Assembly (NCBI RefSeq): GCF_965263005.1
Contig: NZ_OZ253579.1
Span: forward strand, 2,294,001 to 2,358,000
DNA from: Rariloculus sp965263005
GTDB taxonomy: Bacteria > Pseudomonadota > Gammaproteobacteria > Steroidobacterales > Rariloculaceae
DNA length: 64,000 nt
Direction of reading: 5' to 3'
The translations under genes and the position numbers were made by a program. The notes below the pieces were generated by a model, which made no database searches, was not told the DNA's origin, and saw only the letters and a program-made list of their open reading frames with translations. The first letter of the stretch is position 1. The number at the start of each line of letters is the position of its first letter. Below, piece after piece: positions 1 through 7,590 of this stretch.

Positions 1-1
1 G

Positions 2-904
2 GGATTCAACGGGCTGCACGACCTTGCGCTTGACCCGGGCTTCGCGGAGAACCGTCACATCTATTTTGCCTATGCAGCACCGCCTGAGGGCTCCACGATA
101 CCGGGTCCCGAGGAAGACTTCGCCGAGACTGCGCGCCGACTGGTCGCTCGCGCTCGCTTGTCCGAGGACGAAACGCGTCTCGAGGACGTCGAGATCATCT
201 TCGAGGCGATGGTTCGCCGACTCGCTTTCGGTCCCGACGGCAAGCTCTACATGACCACACAGGCGGCGCAGGCTCAACGCGCCAACGCCCAGGACATGAA
301 CCACCTCGGTGGCAAGGTGCTGCGCACAAACCCGGATGGCTCCATTCCCGAGGACAACCCCTGGGTCGGAGACGACAGTATCCATGATGCCGTGTTTGCC
401 AATGGCTTGCGCGACCCGTCCGGTGCGGCGTTCAATCCCGGAACCGGTGAGCTATGGACGGTGGAGCACGGCCCGCGGGGCGGGGACGAACTCAACATTG
501 TTCGCGCCGGCAGAAACTACGGTTGGCCCATAATCACGTACGGCAGGGAGTACGACGAGGAACCCCTGGGCGACGGCTTGACGGCGATGGACGGTGTGGA
601 ACAGCCAAATTACTTCTGGGCGCCTTCGATTGCTCCTTCGTCACTAATGTTCTATACGGCAGACCTGATCCCGCATTGGACGGGCAACGCCTTCGTGACG
701 ACGTTGGCGGGCGAGCATCTCGCGCGTCTTGAGCTCGTCGGTGACCGCGTCGTCGCCGAAGAGCGCTTGTTCGTGGGCAACGAGCAACGGCTGCGCACCG
801 CGAGCCAGGGTCCGGACGGCGCCCTCTACCTTCTTGTAGCCGGCGAGCAGGGCAGCGTGATTCGGCTCACGCCGAAGCCCGTTACGAATCCACTCGCTGA
901 GTAA
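2..904 (+). CDS. PQQ-dependent aldose sugar dehydrogenase, 5'-truncated
   Basis: C-terminal 300 residues of a soluble quinoprotein sugar dehydrogenase (YliI/Asd type, six-bladed propeller). The frame is open to the window edge, so the start lies outside. Diagnostic stretches are G-L-H-D-L-A-L-D-P near the edge, E-H-G-P-R-G-G-D-E-L-N followed by G-R-N-Y-G-W-P, and W-A-P-S-I-A-P-S near the C-terminal blades. The family oxidises aldose sugars in the periplasm with PQQ and calcium; the true substrate is not predictable. It is one of three PQQ-type enzymes in the window. The signal peptide cannot be seen because the N terminus is missing. Confidence 0.88.
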   Translation, partial: GFNGLHDLALDPGFAENRHIYFAYAAPPEGSTIPGPEEDFAETARRLVARARLSEDETRLEDVEIIFEAMVRRLAFGPDGKLYMTTQAAQAQRANAQDMNHLGGKVLRTNPDGSIPEDNPWVGDDSIHDAVFANGLRDPSGAAFNPGTGELWTVEHGPRGGDELNIVRAGRNYGWPIITYGREYDEEPLGDGLTAMDGVEQPNYFWAPSIAPSSLMFYTADLIPHWTGNAFVTTLAGEHLARLELVGDRVVAEERLFVGNEQRLRTASQGPDGALYLLVAGEQGSVIRLTPKPVTNPLAE

Positions 905-972
905 GAAATTGGCACGCGCCATTTCTGACCCCGACGAAAGGGTCGGACAAGAGTCCGAGTGCATGTTTCGCG

Positions 973-1620
973 TTACGCTTCGGCGGCTTCCGGGCTTTCG
1001 ATTTCTCGACGGAGCCAGCGTTGGAATTCGGCCGGGTTCGCCGCAAACCGGTGGTGCGGGACGGTCGTCCAGTCATCGTCGACCTGCAGCACGAAGGTCG
1101 GAAACCCGGCGGCGCCGACGCGCTGCATGAGGGCGCGCGTTGCGCCGATGTGCGCGTCGACGTCAACGTACCCGAACGCTTCTTCGAAAGCCCCCCGATC
1201 GAGTCCGCACTCGGCTGCGATGTCGCAGAGGACTGTGCCGTCGACGACACGGTGGCCGTGTTCGTAGTGCGCATGCTGAATGCCGGAGAGCATCGCCAGT
1301 GCCTTCGACTCGTCGAGCGACTCGGCCGCGAGCACGGCGGTGACCGTCGGCCTCGAATCGAGAACGAGCTCCGGATCGATCAATAGCCCGGACAGGTAGG
1401 CATCGCCGAAGGGTTGACCGCTCATCGCCGCAATTCTCGCATCGGCTTGCCGAATGTAGCGGCGCATCTCATCGGGAAGCTTCGTCGGTCGAGGCCAGAG
1501 CCCGCCCGCGTGCAGATGGAGCTGCAGGCTCGCAACGTCATTGCAGCCTCTCGCCAGGGGTTCCGCGCCGTAGCACCATCCGCAGAGCGGATCGTAGATG
1601 TAGTGCATAATCGCGGTCAT
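973..1620 (-). CDS. DsbA-family thioredoxin-fold protein
   Basis: 215-residue DsbA/FrnE-like protein with no signal peptide, so probably cytoplasmic. The C-G-W-C active site lies at residues 13-16 and a cis-proline stretch G-F-P-T-F near the C terminus completes the thioredoxin-like site; the intervening part is helical. An ATG at residue 5 is an alternative start. Related proteins act as disulfide oxidoreductases or isomerases; the substrate here is unknown. It is convergent with the PQQ sugar dehydrogenase and divergent from the SMP-30 protein. Confidence 0.8.
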   Translation of the reverse strand: MTAIMHYIYDPLCGWCYGAEPLARGCNDVASLQLHLHAGGLWPRPTKLPDEMRRYIRQADARIAAMSGQPFGDAYLSGLLIDPELVLDSRPTVTAVLAAESLDESKALAMLSGIQHAHYEHGHRVVDGTVLCDIAAECGLDRGAFEEAFGYVDVDAHIGATRALMQRVGAAGFPTFVLQVDDDWTTVPHHRFAANPAEFQRWLRREIESPEAAEA

Positions 1621-1766
1621 GGCGCCTGGTTTCCGGACTCGCGCAGTGCGCTAATGGACTATCGAAGATGGCCAGTCTAGCATTCCGGGCAGTCGCCGGC
1701 GAAGCGGCGAAGGCACGGGCAGTGGCCGCGAACTCGCCCGAAACGCTGTCTCGGACATGGGGAAAA

Positions 1767-2774
1767 ATGATGAAGCTGAACAAAACACACGCCCTGTTTT
1801 TGTGCGTTGTCGCATCGCCGATGCTATTCGGTCAGGCTGTCGCGCAATTGTTGCCGGGTGAGCGGGACGCCGTCATCACGGCCATTCCGGGCGTCGTTGC
1901 GGCCGACGCGACGTGGGAAATCGTCTGGGCCGACTTTTTCACGGCAGATGGCATCGTGGGCACGCCGGACGGCGGCGTGCTGTTCGCCCAGGAGCAGACC
2001 GACACGATCGTCAAGCTCGACGTGAATCACAACGAGTACGTCTACCTCGAAAATACGAATGGCGCCGGTTCGGTATCGCTCGATGCTTCCGGAAGGCTAT
2101 ATGCGGTGCAGCGCACTTGCACCGAGCCGCTCAACCCCGAACTGCCGGGCTGCAACGAGCTGACCAGAGTCAGCATGGTCGCGCCGCAATACCGGATTCT
2201 CGCGGCCAGCTTTCTGGACGGAACGCCGCTCGGCCGTCTGAACGATTTGATTGCGGACGGCCGCGGCGGTGCCTATTTCACTGTTGGCGGCCTCTATTAC
2301 GTCAATCCCGAAGGTGTCGTCAGCACCGTCGCAGACGAAAACATCCGCACCAACGGCGTCATGTTGAGCCCCGACGGCAGTACCTTGTACGTCACGAACC
2401 GCACCGAGGTGCTGGCGTTCGATGTGGCGGGCGATGGGATGACGAGCAATCGGCGCGTCTTCGGCACCCTCGATGGAGACGACGGCGGCGACGGCATGGC
2501 CATCGACTCCGAAGGCAGGCTTTATGTCACGGGGAACGCCGGTGTCCACGTGCTTTCGTCCGGCGGGGACCATCTCGGACTCATTCCGACGCACCGCCGT
2601 CCGATCACGGTCGCTTTCTCGGGACCCGACAAGCGAACGCTCTACGCGCCGCAGATGGGTGCGTTAGGGCCGGACGGCAAGCCGTGGACGACACCGGAAG
2701 GCATCAGGAACATTGCCATGACGCTCTATACGATTCCGATGCTCTCGCAGGGTTTCATGGGACGCCCGAAGTAG
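1767..2774 (+). CDS. Exported SMP-30/gluconolactonase-like beta-propeller protein
   Basis: 335 residues from the ATG at 1767, which follows a G-rich ribosome site and opens a clear signal peptide ending about A-V-A-Q. The frame extends further upstream, but only this start gives a signal peptide. Propeller motifs include N-D-L-I-A-D-G-R-G, T-N-G-V-M-L-S-P-D-G and G-D-G-M-A-I-D-S-E-G-R, where SMP-30 lactonases hold their divalent metal with Asn and Asp. It probably hydrolyses a lactone or related ester in the periplasm. This would fit sugar or alcohol oxidation by the nearby PQQ enzymes, but that link is inference. Confidence 0.8.
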   Translation: MMKLNKTHALFLCVVASPMLFGQAVAQLLPGERDAVITAIPGVVAADATWEIVWADFFTADGIVGTPDGGVLFAQEQTDTIVKLDVNHNEYVYLENTNGAGSVSLDASGRLYAVQRTCTEPLNPELPGCNELTRVSMVAPQYRILAASFLDGTPLGRLNDLIADGRGGAYFTVGGLYYVNPEGVVSTVADENIRTNGVMLSPDGSTLYVTNRTEVLAFDVAGDGMTSNRRVFGTLDGDDGGDGMAIDSEGRLYVTGNAGVHVLSSGGDHLGLIPTHRRPITVAFSGPDKRTLYAPQMGALGPDGKPWTTPEGIRNIAMTLYTIPMLSQGFMGRPK

Positions 2775-2902
2775 CCGGGCATTGCGCGGCGAACGACGGG
2801 TCCGGTGAACCGGCAGATGATCCCAGCCCCGCGCAGCGACTGGCGTTCCGGGCAGCTCGATTTGGTTTATGATGACGGCCCTGTGCCGTGAGGATACGCA
2901 AT

Positions 2903-4180
2903 ATGAGAACAATGACAGCCCTTATCCTGCTCGCGGTCGTGTCGAGTGTCGCGTTCGCCCAGGATCTGGTGATCGGGAACGCAAGAATCGTCGACGGCAA
3001 TGGCGGGGTCATCGACAACGGCAGCATCGTCGTCAACGACGGACGGATCGTTTCGGTTTCGGCGGGAACGGCGGCTGCCGAAGGCGCGCTGCGGATCGAC
3101 GCGCAGGGCAGGACCGTCATGCCGGCGTTCACGGATGCCCACCGGCATGTGATTCAAGGCGATCCGGATCAATGGATGGCCGAGGAAGCCGAGCAGAACA
3201 TGCGCGACTGGCTTGAGGCCGGATTCACGACAATACTGTCGGCCGGCGACTCGGCCGAGCATATCCTCGAGCTCAGAAGGCGGCTCGCCGAGGGCGAGAT
3301 CGAGGGACCGCGGCTCATCGCTTCGGGCCGCGTGCCGTTGGCCGTCGGTCCCGGCGGATTCGTGGCCGGCGTGGATCCCGCGCGTCTCGATCAGTCACGC
3401 GGATCGAACCGTCCCAGCGAGGCGGCCGAGGCGATTCCGCACGAGCAAACCCGCGCCGCTGTCCAGGCATTGGCCGATGCCGGTTTCGACGCGATCAAGA
3501 CCGCCATCGTAGTGACGCCGAACGGACCGGAGACCGAAACCCTGGCCGTCGTCGCGGACGAAGCGAGACGGCAGGGCATGGCGTCGATCACGCATGCGGT
3601 GACCGTAGCCGACACCATGGCCGCCGTCGAAGCCCGCACGGACACTCTCGTCCACACGCCCCACATCGGTCATTTGACCGAGGATCAGGTCCGCACGATC
3701 GTCGATTCCGGCATTCCGATGACGTCGACGCTCGGCGTGTTCGTGCCGACGTTCGCCGTTGACAATGCGATGGTCCGCGAACGTACGGGGGACGATAACA
3801 TTGCGCGATTCCGCGACCTCGAACCGTTTCCGTACGTGACGCTGTTGAGCGCGGGTCAGGGGCCGGTCAACGCGCGCCTGCTCTGGGAGGGCGGTATCGT
3901 CTACGGCTACGGTACCGATGTGCGATTTCTGCCGGCCGATTCGCTCGCGCACGAGTTGCGTCCGCTCAGACTCGTGTTCTCGCACGCGGACATCGTGCAG
4001 ATTCTGACGAAGAACGCGGCCGTGATGGTGGGCCTCGGCGACGAGAGCGGGACGCTCGAGGCGGGCAAGCTCGCCGACATCGTGATGGTGGATGGTGACC
4101 CGCTGACGGATATCGCCGCTGTGCACAACGTCGTGCTTGTCGTCAAGAGCGGGGAAGTCGTCGTCGACAATCGCAACTGA
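2903..4180 (+). CDS. Exported amidohydrolase-family protein
   Basis: 425-residue metal-dependent amidohydrolase with a signal peptide (mature start after V-A-F-A-Q). The ATG at 2903 is chosen over an in-frame GTG at 2888 because GAGG sits about 8 nt upstream. The first metal motif H-R-H lies in D-A-H-R-H; later ligands are in S-I-T-H-A, H-T-P-H-I-G-H and Y-G-T-D-V, and the C-terminal A-G-K-L-A-D-I-V-M-V-D-G-D-P segment is typical of the imidazolonepropionase/prolidase-like branch. The substrate is not predictable; exported members often cleave cyclic amides or dipeptides. Confidence 0.83.
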   Translation: MRTMTALILLAVVSSVAFAQDLVIGNARIVDGNGGVIDNGSIVVNDGRIVSVSAGTAAAEGALRIDAQGRTVMPAFTDAHRHVIQGDPDQWMAEEAEQNMRDWLEAGFTTILSAGDSAEHILELRRRLAEGEIEGPRLIASGRVPLAVGPGGFVAGVDPARLDQSRGSNRPSEAAEAIPHEQTRAAVQALADAGFDAIKTAIVVTPNGPETETLAVVADEARRQGMASITHAVTVADTMAAVEARTDTLVHTPHIGHLTEDQVRTIVDSGIPMTSTLGVFVPTFAVDNAMVRERTGDDNIARFRDLEPFPYVTLLSAGQGPVNARLLWEGGIVYGYGTDVRFLPADSLAHELRPLRLVFSHADIVQILTKNAAVMVGLGDESGTLEAGKLADIVMVDGDPLTDIAAVHNVVLVVKSGEVVVDNRN

Positions 4181-4248
4181 GCGTCACCCCGGGTCGCGAG
4201 GAATCAGGCCAGGGAGCGGCCGCGTCGCGAGGCTTTCGCCACGGGCTG

Positions 4249-4752
4249 CTAGCGCGCGTTCTCCCGGGCCGCTTCGCGTTCGCGTCGCTCGCGCCGCTCG
4301 GCTTGCTCTCGCCGGGCTCTTTCGAGCGCTCTATCGACCCTCTCCTGCTGCCTTTCCTCGTCGGCCTCGGTAGCCTGCATTCTTGCGCAAGCGAGCTTGC
4401 CCCAGTCCAGATCGAAGCTACGATCCATCGAGTACATCGTGTTGGCGGAGTAGTAGATGAAGTCCATGCTCGTGCGAAGATTATTCTCGAGCTGTCTTAT
4501 GTCCATCGGGGTCATCTGGTTGCTCGGGCGCAGAGCCGCGGTCAGCGTGCACTCGAAGCCGCGATCGATGGACCTCACGGAGATGTCGCGGCTCCGTTCA
4601 CTGATCGCATCCTCCTCGTCTCCCCACAGCCACGTGAAATCGTTACTTGGCAGATTCACGAATCCGCCGAACTGCGCGGCTGCAGTGCCCGGAATCAGTG
4701 CGGTCACCAGGAGGGCCGATGTGAGAACTGTGTGAGACCTCAGGGTGCTCAT
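4249..4752 (-). CDS. Hypothetical exported protein with basic/acidic helical tail
   Basis: 167 residues from the ATG complement at 4750-4752, which gives a signal peptide ending T-A-A-A-Q. The longer open frame (to 4866) adds residues without a signal. The mature part has two Cys (about residues 77 and 122), possibly a disulfide, and ends in roughly 45 residues almost entirely of Arg, Glu, Gln and Ala, which should form a long charged helix. I do not recognise the family. It is convergent with the amidohydrolase. Confidence 0.6.
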   Translation of the reverse strand: MSTLRSHTVLTSALLVTALIPGTAAAQFGGFVNLPSNDFTWLWGDEEDAISERSRDISVRSIDRGFECTLTAALRPSNQMTPMDIRQLENNLRTSMDFIYYSANTMYSMDRSFDLDWGKLACARMQATEADEERQQERVDRALERARREQAERRERREREAARENAR

Positions 4753-5079
4753 GATGTTGTGACCCTCTGCCGACGCTGTGCGGATGAGAATGTGCCCATT
4801 CCAACCCAACGCGGCGTGACCGTCAACTGCATGGATTCGCGTTGACCCTGGCAAACGCTGGAACAAAGAGCTCGATGTAATCGTCAGCCGGGACCGCTTC
4901 AGGCCGGGCCACTACATGACTTTCGCTCAGATCGACGACTGGATTGTTAGGGCGCGGCATCGCATGATGTGCCGTAATGCCGACAACGTCGATCGACTTG
5001 CCGAGCGCTCGGGAAAGGCAGCGGTATCGCAATAATTGGTTTGTGTGGCAACGGGTCATATCGGAAAGAGGAGAATGTC
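4753..5079. other. Intergenic region between divergent genes
   Basis: About 327 bp between the exported hypothetical protein (minus) and the VOC/EncFtn pair (plus). Both promoters should lie here, but I see no convincing -35/-10 pair. A 78-codon minus frame at 4823-5059 has fairly GC-rich third positions, but no ribosome site or recognisable family, and is not called. Confidence 0.5.
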
Positions 5080-5562
5080 ATGCGCAGTATCTATTTGTTT
5101 GCGGCGGGTATAGTCGTCGGATCGATTGTCCAGATCGCGATCGCCCAGAACCAGAACAGCGGCATTATTGGCCTTAATCACGTCGGCATTGCCGTACCCG
5201 ATCTCGACGCTGCGATCGAGTATTACACCGAGACCATGGCGTTCCCCGAGGCGTTCCGCGTCGTCAACGATGCCGGACAAACGGGGCTCGTATACGTCCA
5301 GATCAGCCGCGACACATTTATCGAGCTGCAAGGCGCCAACGACAACCGGCCGCCCGGACTCACGCATCTCGGCATCGAGGTCGAGGATATGGATGCGGCG
5401 ACGCAAATGTTCAGCGGGCGGGGTGCGAATGTCTCCGAGCCGCGCTCGGGCAGCACGAATGCAATCCTTGCAAACGTCACGGACCCCAATGGGATCCGCA
5501 TCGAGCTCAGCGAGTATCCCGCCGGATCGCTGCAGCGCGACGTGATAGACAACTGGCGATAA
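5080..5562 (+). CDS. VOC-family (glyoxalase-like) protein with N-terminal signal/anchor
   Basis: 160 residues; the ATG at 5080 follows AGAGGAG with good spacing and starts a hydrophobic segment (residues 4-22) ending I-A-Q, a signal peptide or anchor. The rest is one vicinal-oxygen-chelate module: L-N-H-V-G-I-A-V-P-D-L-D-A-A at its start, then T-H-L-G-I-E-V-E-D-M-D and V-T-D-P-N-G-I-R-I-E-L. The His and Glu positions fit a metal site. Reaction unknown. Its stop is 10 nt before the EncFtn-like gene, so the two are probably co-transcribed. Confidence 0.78.
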   Translation: MRSIYLFAAGIVVGSIVQIAIAQNQNSGIIGLNHVGIAVPDLDAAIEYYTETMAFPEAFRVVNDAGQTGLVYVQISRDTFIELQGANDNRPPGLTHLGIEVEDMDAATQMFSGRGANVSEPRSGSTNAILANVTDPNGIRIELSEYPAGSLQRDVIDNWR

Positions 5563-5572
5563 GGCGCAACCA

Positions 5573-5860
5573 ATGTCGAACGAGGGTTATCACGAACCGG
5601 TCGAAGAGCTCACGGACGAGACGCGGGACATGCATCGCGCGATCACGTCGCTCATGGAAGAACTCGAGGTTGTTGATTGGTACAACCAGCGCGTCGATGC
5701 GTGCAGCGACTCGGGTCTCAGGGCCATCCTCGCCCACAATCGGGACGAGGAAAAGGAACATGCCGCGATGGTTCTTGAGTGGATCCGCAGACGTGACCCG
5801 ACTTTGGACAGCGAGCTCAGGGATTATCTGTTTACCGACCGGCCGATCGCACACGAATAG
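5573..5860 (+). CDS. Encapsulated-ferritin-like (EncFtn) protein, stand-alone
   Basis: 95-residue helical ferroxidase of the EncFtn family. Compared with Rhodospirillum rubrum EncFtn from memory, the ferroxidase ligands are kept: Glu30, Glu60 and His63, with secondary residues Glu29 and Glu32 and entry-site residues His55, Glu59 and Glu62. M-E-E-L-E-V-V-D-W-Y and A-H-N-R-D-E-E-K-E-H-A are near-identical. The protein stops at residue 95, so the C-terminal linker and encapsulin-targeting peptide are absent, and no encapsulin gene is in the window. EncFtn proteins form annular decamers that oxidise Fe(II). This one presumably works free in the cytoplasm or with an unlinked shell. Confidence 0.88.
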   Translation: MSNEGYHEPVEELTDETRDMHRAITSLMEELEVVDWYNQRVDACSDSGLRAILAHNRDEEKEHAAMVLEWIRRRDPTLDSELRDYLFTDRPIAHE

Positions 5861-5876
5861 CGAGTGCAGGTGCTGC

Positions 5877-7079
5877 TCAGCTAAAGACGGCCGCGAGCTG
5901 TTCGACGAGCCAGTCGATTTCGCGTTTCTCGATCGTCAGCGGCGGGGTCAGCCGCATGACCTGGACGTGCGTATCCTTGGTCAGCACGCCGCGCTCGGCG
6001 AGCCGTGAGCAGTACGTTCGCGCCGTTCCGGCCTCAGGCTCGATCTCGATGCCAAGCAGCAGACCGCGGCCGCGAACCTCACGGATCACCGGTGAGCGGA
6101 GTTTGCCGAGCGCCGCTCGCAGGTACGCCCCGAGTTCGGCGGCGCGAGCCGGGAGCGCTTCGTCCTCGATGACGGCGATCGCGGCCTCGCCGACGGCCGC
6201 CGCAAGCGGGTTGCCGCCGAATGTGCTGCCGTGATCGCCGGGGCGGAAGAGGCCGAGCAGCTCTTCGGATGAAGCGACCGCGGATACCGGGTAGACACCG
6301 CCGCCGAGCGCCTTTCCGACAATCAGCACGTCGGGTTTCGCGTCGGTCTCGTGTTGGTAGGCGAACGGCTTGCCCGTGCGACCGAGCCCGGTCTGAATCT
6401 CATCGAAAATGAGCAGGACCTCGTTCGCGCTGCAGACGCGGCGGGCTTCCGTCAAGTAGCCTCCGGGAGGCACGCGGACCCCGGCCTCGGCCTGAATCGG
6501 CTCCACGAGGAAAGCGACGGTGTTCGGAGTGATCGCCGCAGCGAGTTCGGCCGCGTTGCCGAAGTCGACTAACCTGAATCCCGCCGAATAGGGCCCGAAG
6601 CCGTCGCGATACTGAGGTTCCGACGAGAACCCGATCAGTGTCGTCGTTCGGCCGTGAAAGTTGTTTCGGCACACGATGATTTCCGCAGCATCGTCGCGCA
6701 CGCCCTTGCTTCGATAGCCCCACAGGCGCGCGAGCTTGATCGCGGTCTCGACGGCCTCGGCGCCGGTATTCATCGGCAACGCCATGTCCATTTCGCAGAG
6801 CCCACAGAGTCTCGCCAGAAATGTCCCCATGCGGTCATTGTGAAAGGCGCGGGACGTGAGCGTCAGGCGGTTGGCCTGCGCCACGAGCGCGTCGACGATC
6901 TTCGGATGGCGGTGGCCCTGGTTCAGCGACGAGTAGGCGCTTACACAGTCGAGGTAGCGCCGGCCCTCGACATCCCAGGCCCATACACCCTCGGCGCGCG
7001 CAATTACAACCGGCAGCGGTGCGTAATTACGCGCGGCTACTTCCTCGGTCTGGCGAATGATGTCGGCCGTGCGCGTCAT
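5877..7079 (-). CDS. rocD: Ornithine--oxo-acid aminotransferase
   Basis: 400-residue class III PLP aminotransferase, full length for RocD. It transfers the delta-amino group of ornithine to 2-oxoglutarate, giving glutamate-5-semialdehyde. RocD-type features are N-Y-A-P-L-P-V-V near the N terminus, Y-S-S-L-N-Q-G-H-R-H-P, M-N-T-G-A-E-A-V-E-T-A, F-D-E-I-Q-T-G-L-G-R-T-G and the PLP lysine in V-G-K-A-L-G-G-G-V-Y-P. The ATG at 7079 aligns with the family start; the frame extends 30 codons upstream without support. Monocistronic, convergent with the EncFtn gene. Confidence 0.92.
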   Translation of the reverse strand: MTRTADIIRQTEEVAARNYAPLPVVIARAEGVWAWDVEGRRYLDCVSAYSSLNQGHRHPKIVDALVAQANRLTLTSRAFHNDRMGTFLARLCGLCEMDMALPMNTGAEAVETAIKLARLWGYRSKGVRDDAAEIIVCRNNFHGRTTTLIGFSSEPQYRDGFGPYSAGFRLVDFGNAAELAAAITPNTVAFLVEPIQAEAGVRVPPGGYLTEARRVCSANEVLLIFDEIQTGLGRTGKPFAYQHETDAKPDVLIVGKALGGGVYPVSAVASSEELLGLFRPGDHGSTFGGNPLAAAVGEAAIAVIEDEALPARAAELGAYLRAALGKLRSPVIREVRGRGLLLGIEIEPEAGTARTYCSRLAERGVLTKDTHVQVMRLTPPLTIEKREIDWLVEQLAAVFS

Positions 7080-7137
7080 GCGGGCATGTTTGTGATCAGT
7101 GGAGTTCGTGAGCGGCAGCGCGGGCTGGCGAGCAGCG

Positions 7138-7314
7138 CTAAGCGTTAAAAAATACCTCAGCCAAGCCAATTCCGCTTGCCTCGGCCACGACGTAGAGCAG
7201 CAAGATTCGGTTGTCTTCTACATGGATGGCCGGATCACGCAGTTGGTTGACGTGGCCGAAAAACGGCGCTGCGGCCGGCGACCCGGCATGAACTTGAACG
7301 GTTGGCTCGCTCAT
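7138..7314 (-). pseudogene. C-terminal remnant of a secreted propeller/GH43-like protein
   Basis: A 58-codon minus frame too short to be a whole gene. It reads H-V-N-Q-L-R-D-P-A-I, then V-E-D-N-R, L-L-Y-V-V-A-E-A-S-G-I and L-A-E-V. From memory this matches the very end of a family of secreted sugar-propeller-like proteins ending in a similar R-D-P-A-I-F...S-G-I-A-I-A-E tail. Upstream the frame stays open to a TAA at about 7378 without recognisable sequence. I read it as a gene reduced to its last blade. It lies just upstream of rocD. Confidence 0.45.
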
Positions 7315-7477
7315 CTGATTGGCCCCTGCACCGATCGGGAATATCGCCGCGGCGAAGCTCCGCGACTTGCATGCGACTTATTGTAGTCGCAAGTGCGTCC
7401 AGTTGGCCGAAGTCGCCTTGCCAGGGCCGTTCGAACGCGCACTGCTGCCCGGAATTGGGATGCCATGCGGCGCGGCC

Positions 7478-7506
7478 TTGACACGCTCGCCGAGCGCGCG
7501 TAGAAA
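7478..7506 (+). promoter_or_regulatory. Sigma70-type promoter for the FAH-family gene
   Basis: Perfect -35 TTGACA (7478-7483), 17-nt spacer, -10 TAGAAA (7501-7506). The predicted start near 7513 gives a leader of roughly 78 nt. It is the best consensus promoter I found in the window. Confidence 0.6.
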
Positions 7507-7555
7507 TTCCTTGCTAGACAACGGTGAGCCTTGCTCCGATGTTGCCGCTTCAGTC

Positions 7556-7575
7556 GATAGCCTTGAGCGGCTATC
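7556..7575 (+). promoter_or_regulatory. Hairpin in the 5' leader of the FAH-family gene
   Basis: A perfect 7-bp stem GATAGCC/GGCTATC with a 6-nt loop, ending three bases before the ribosome site AGGGGAG and 15 nt before the ATG at 7591. The position suits translational control or mRNA protection; function is inferred only from place. Confidence 0.45.
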
Positions 7576-7590
7576 AAAGGGGAGAAAACC

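Noticed and set aside
4823..5059. 78-codon minus-strand ORF between the exported hypothetical and VOC genes
   Set aside because: No ribosome site, no recognisable family, and it fills a divergent promoter region; possibly a decayed gene, but not supportable.
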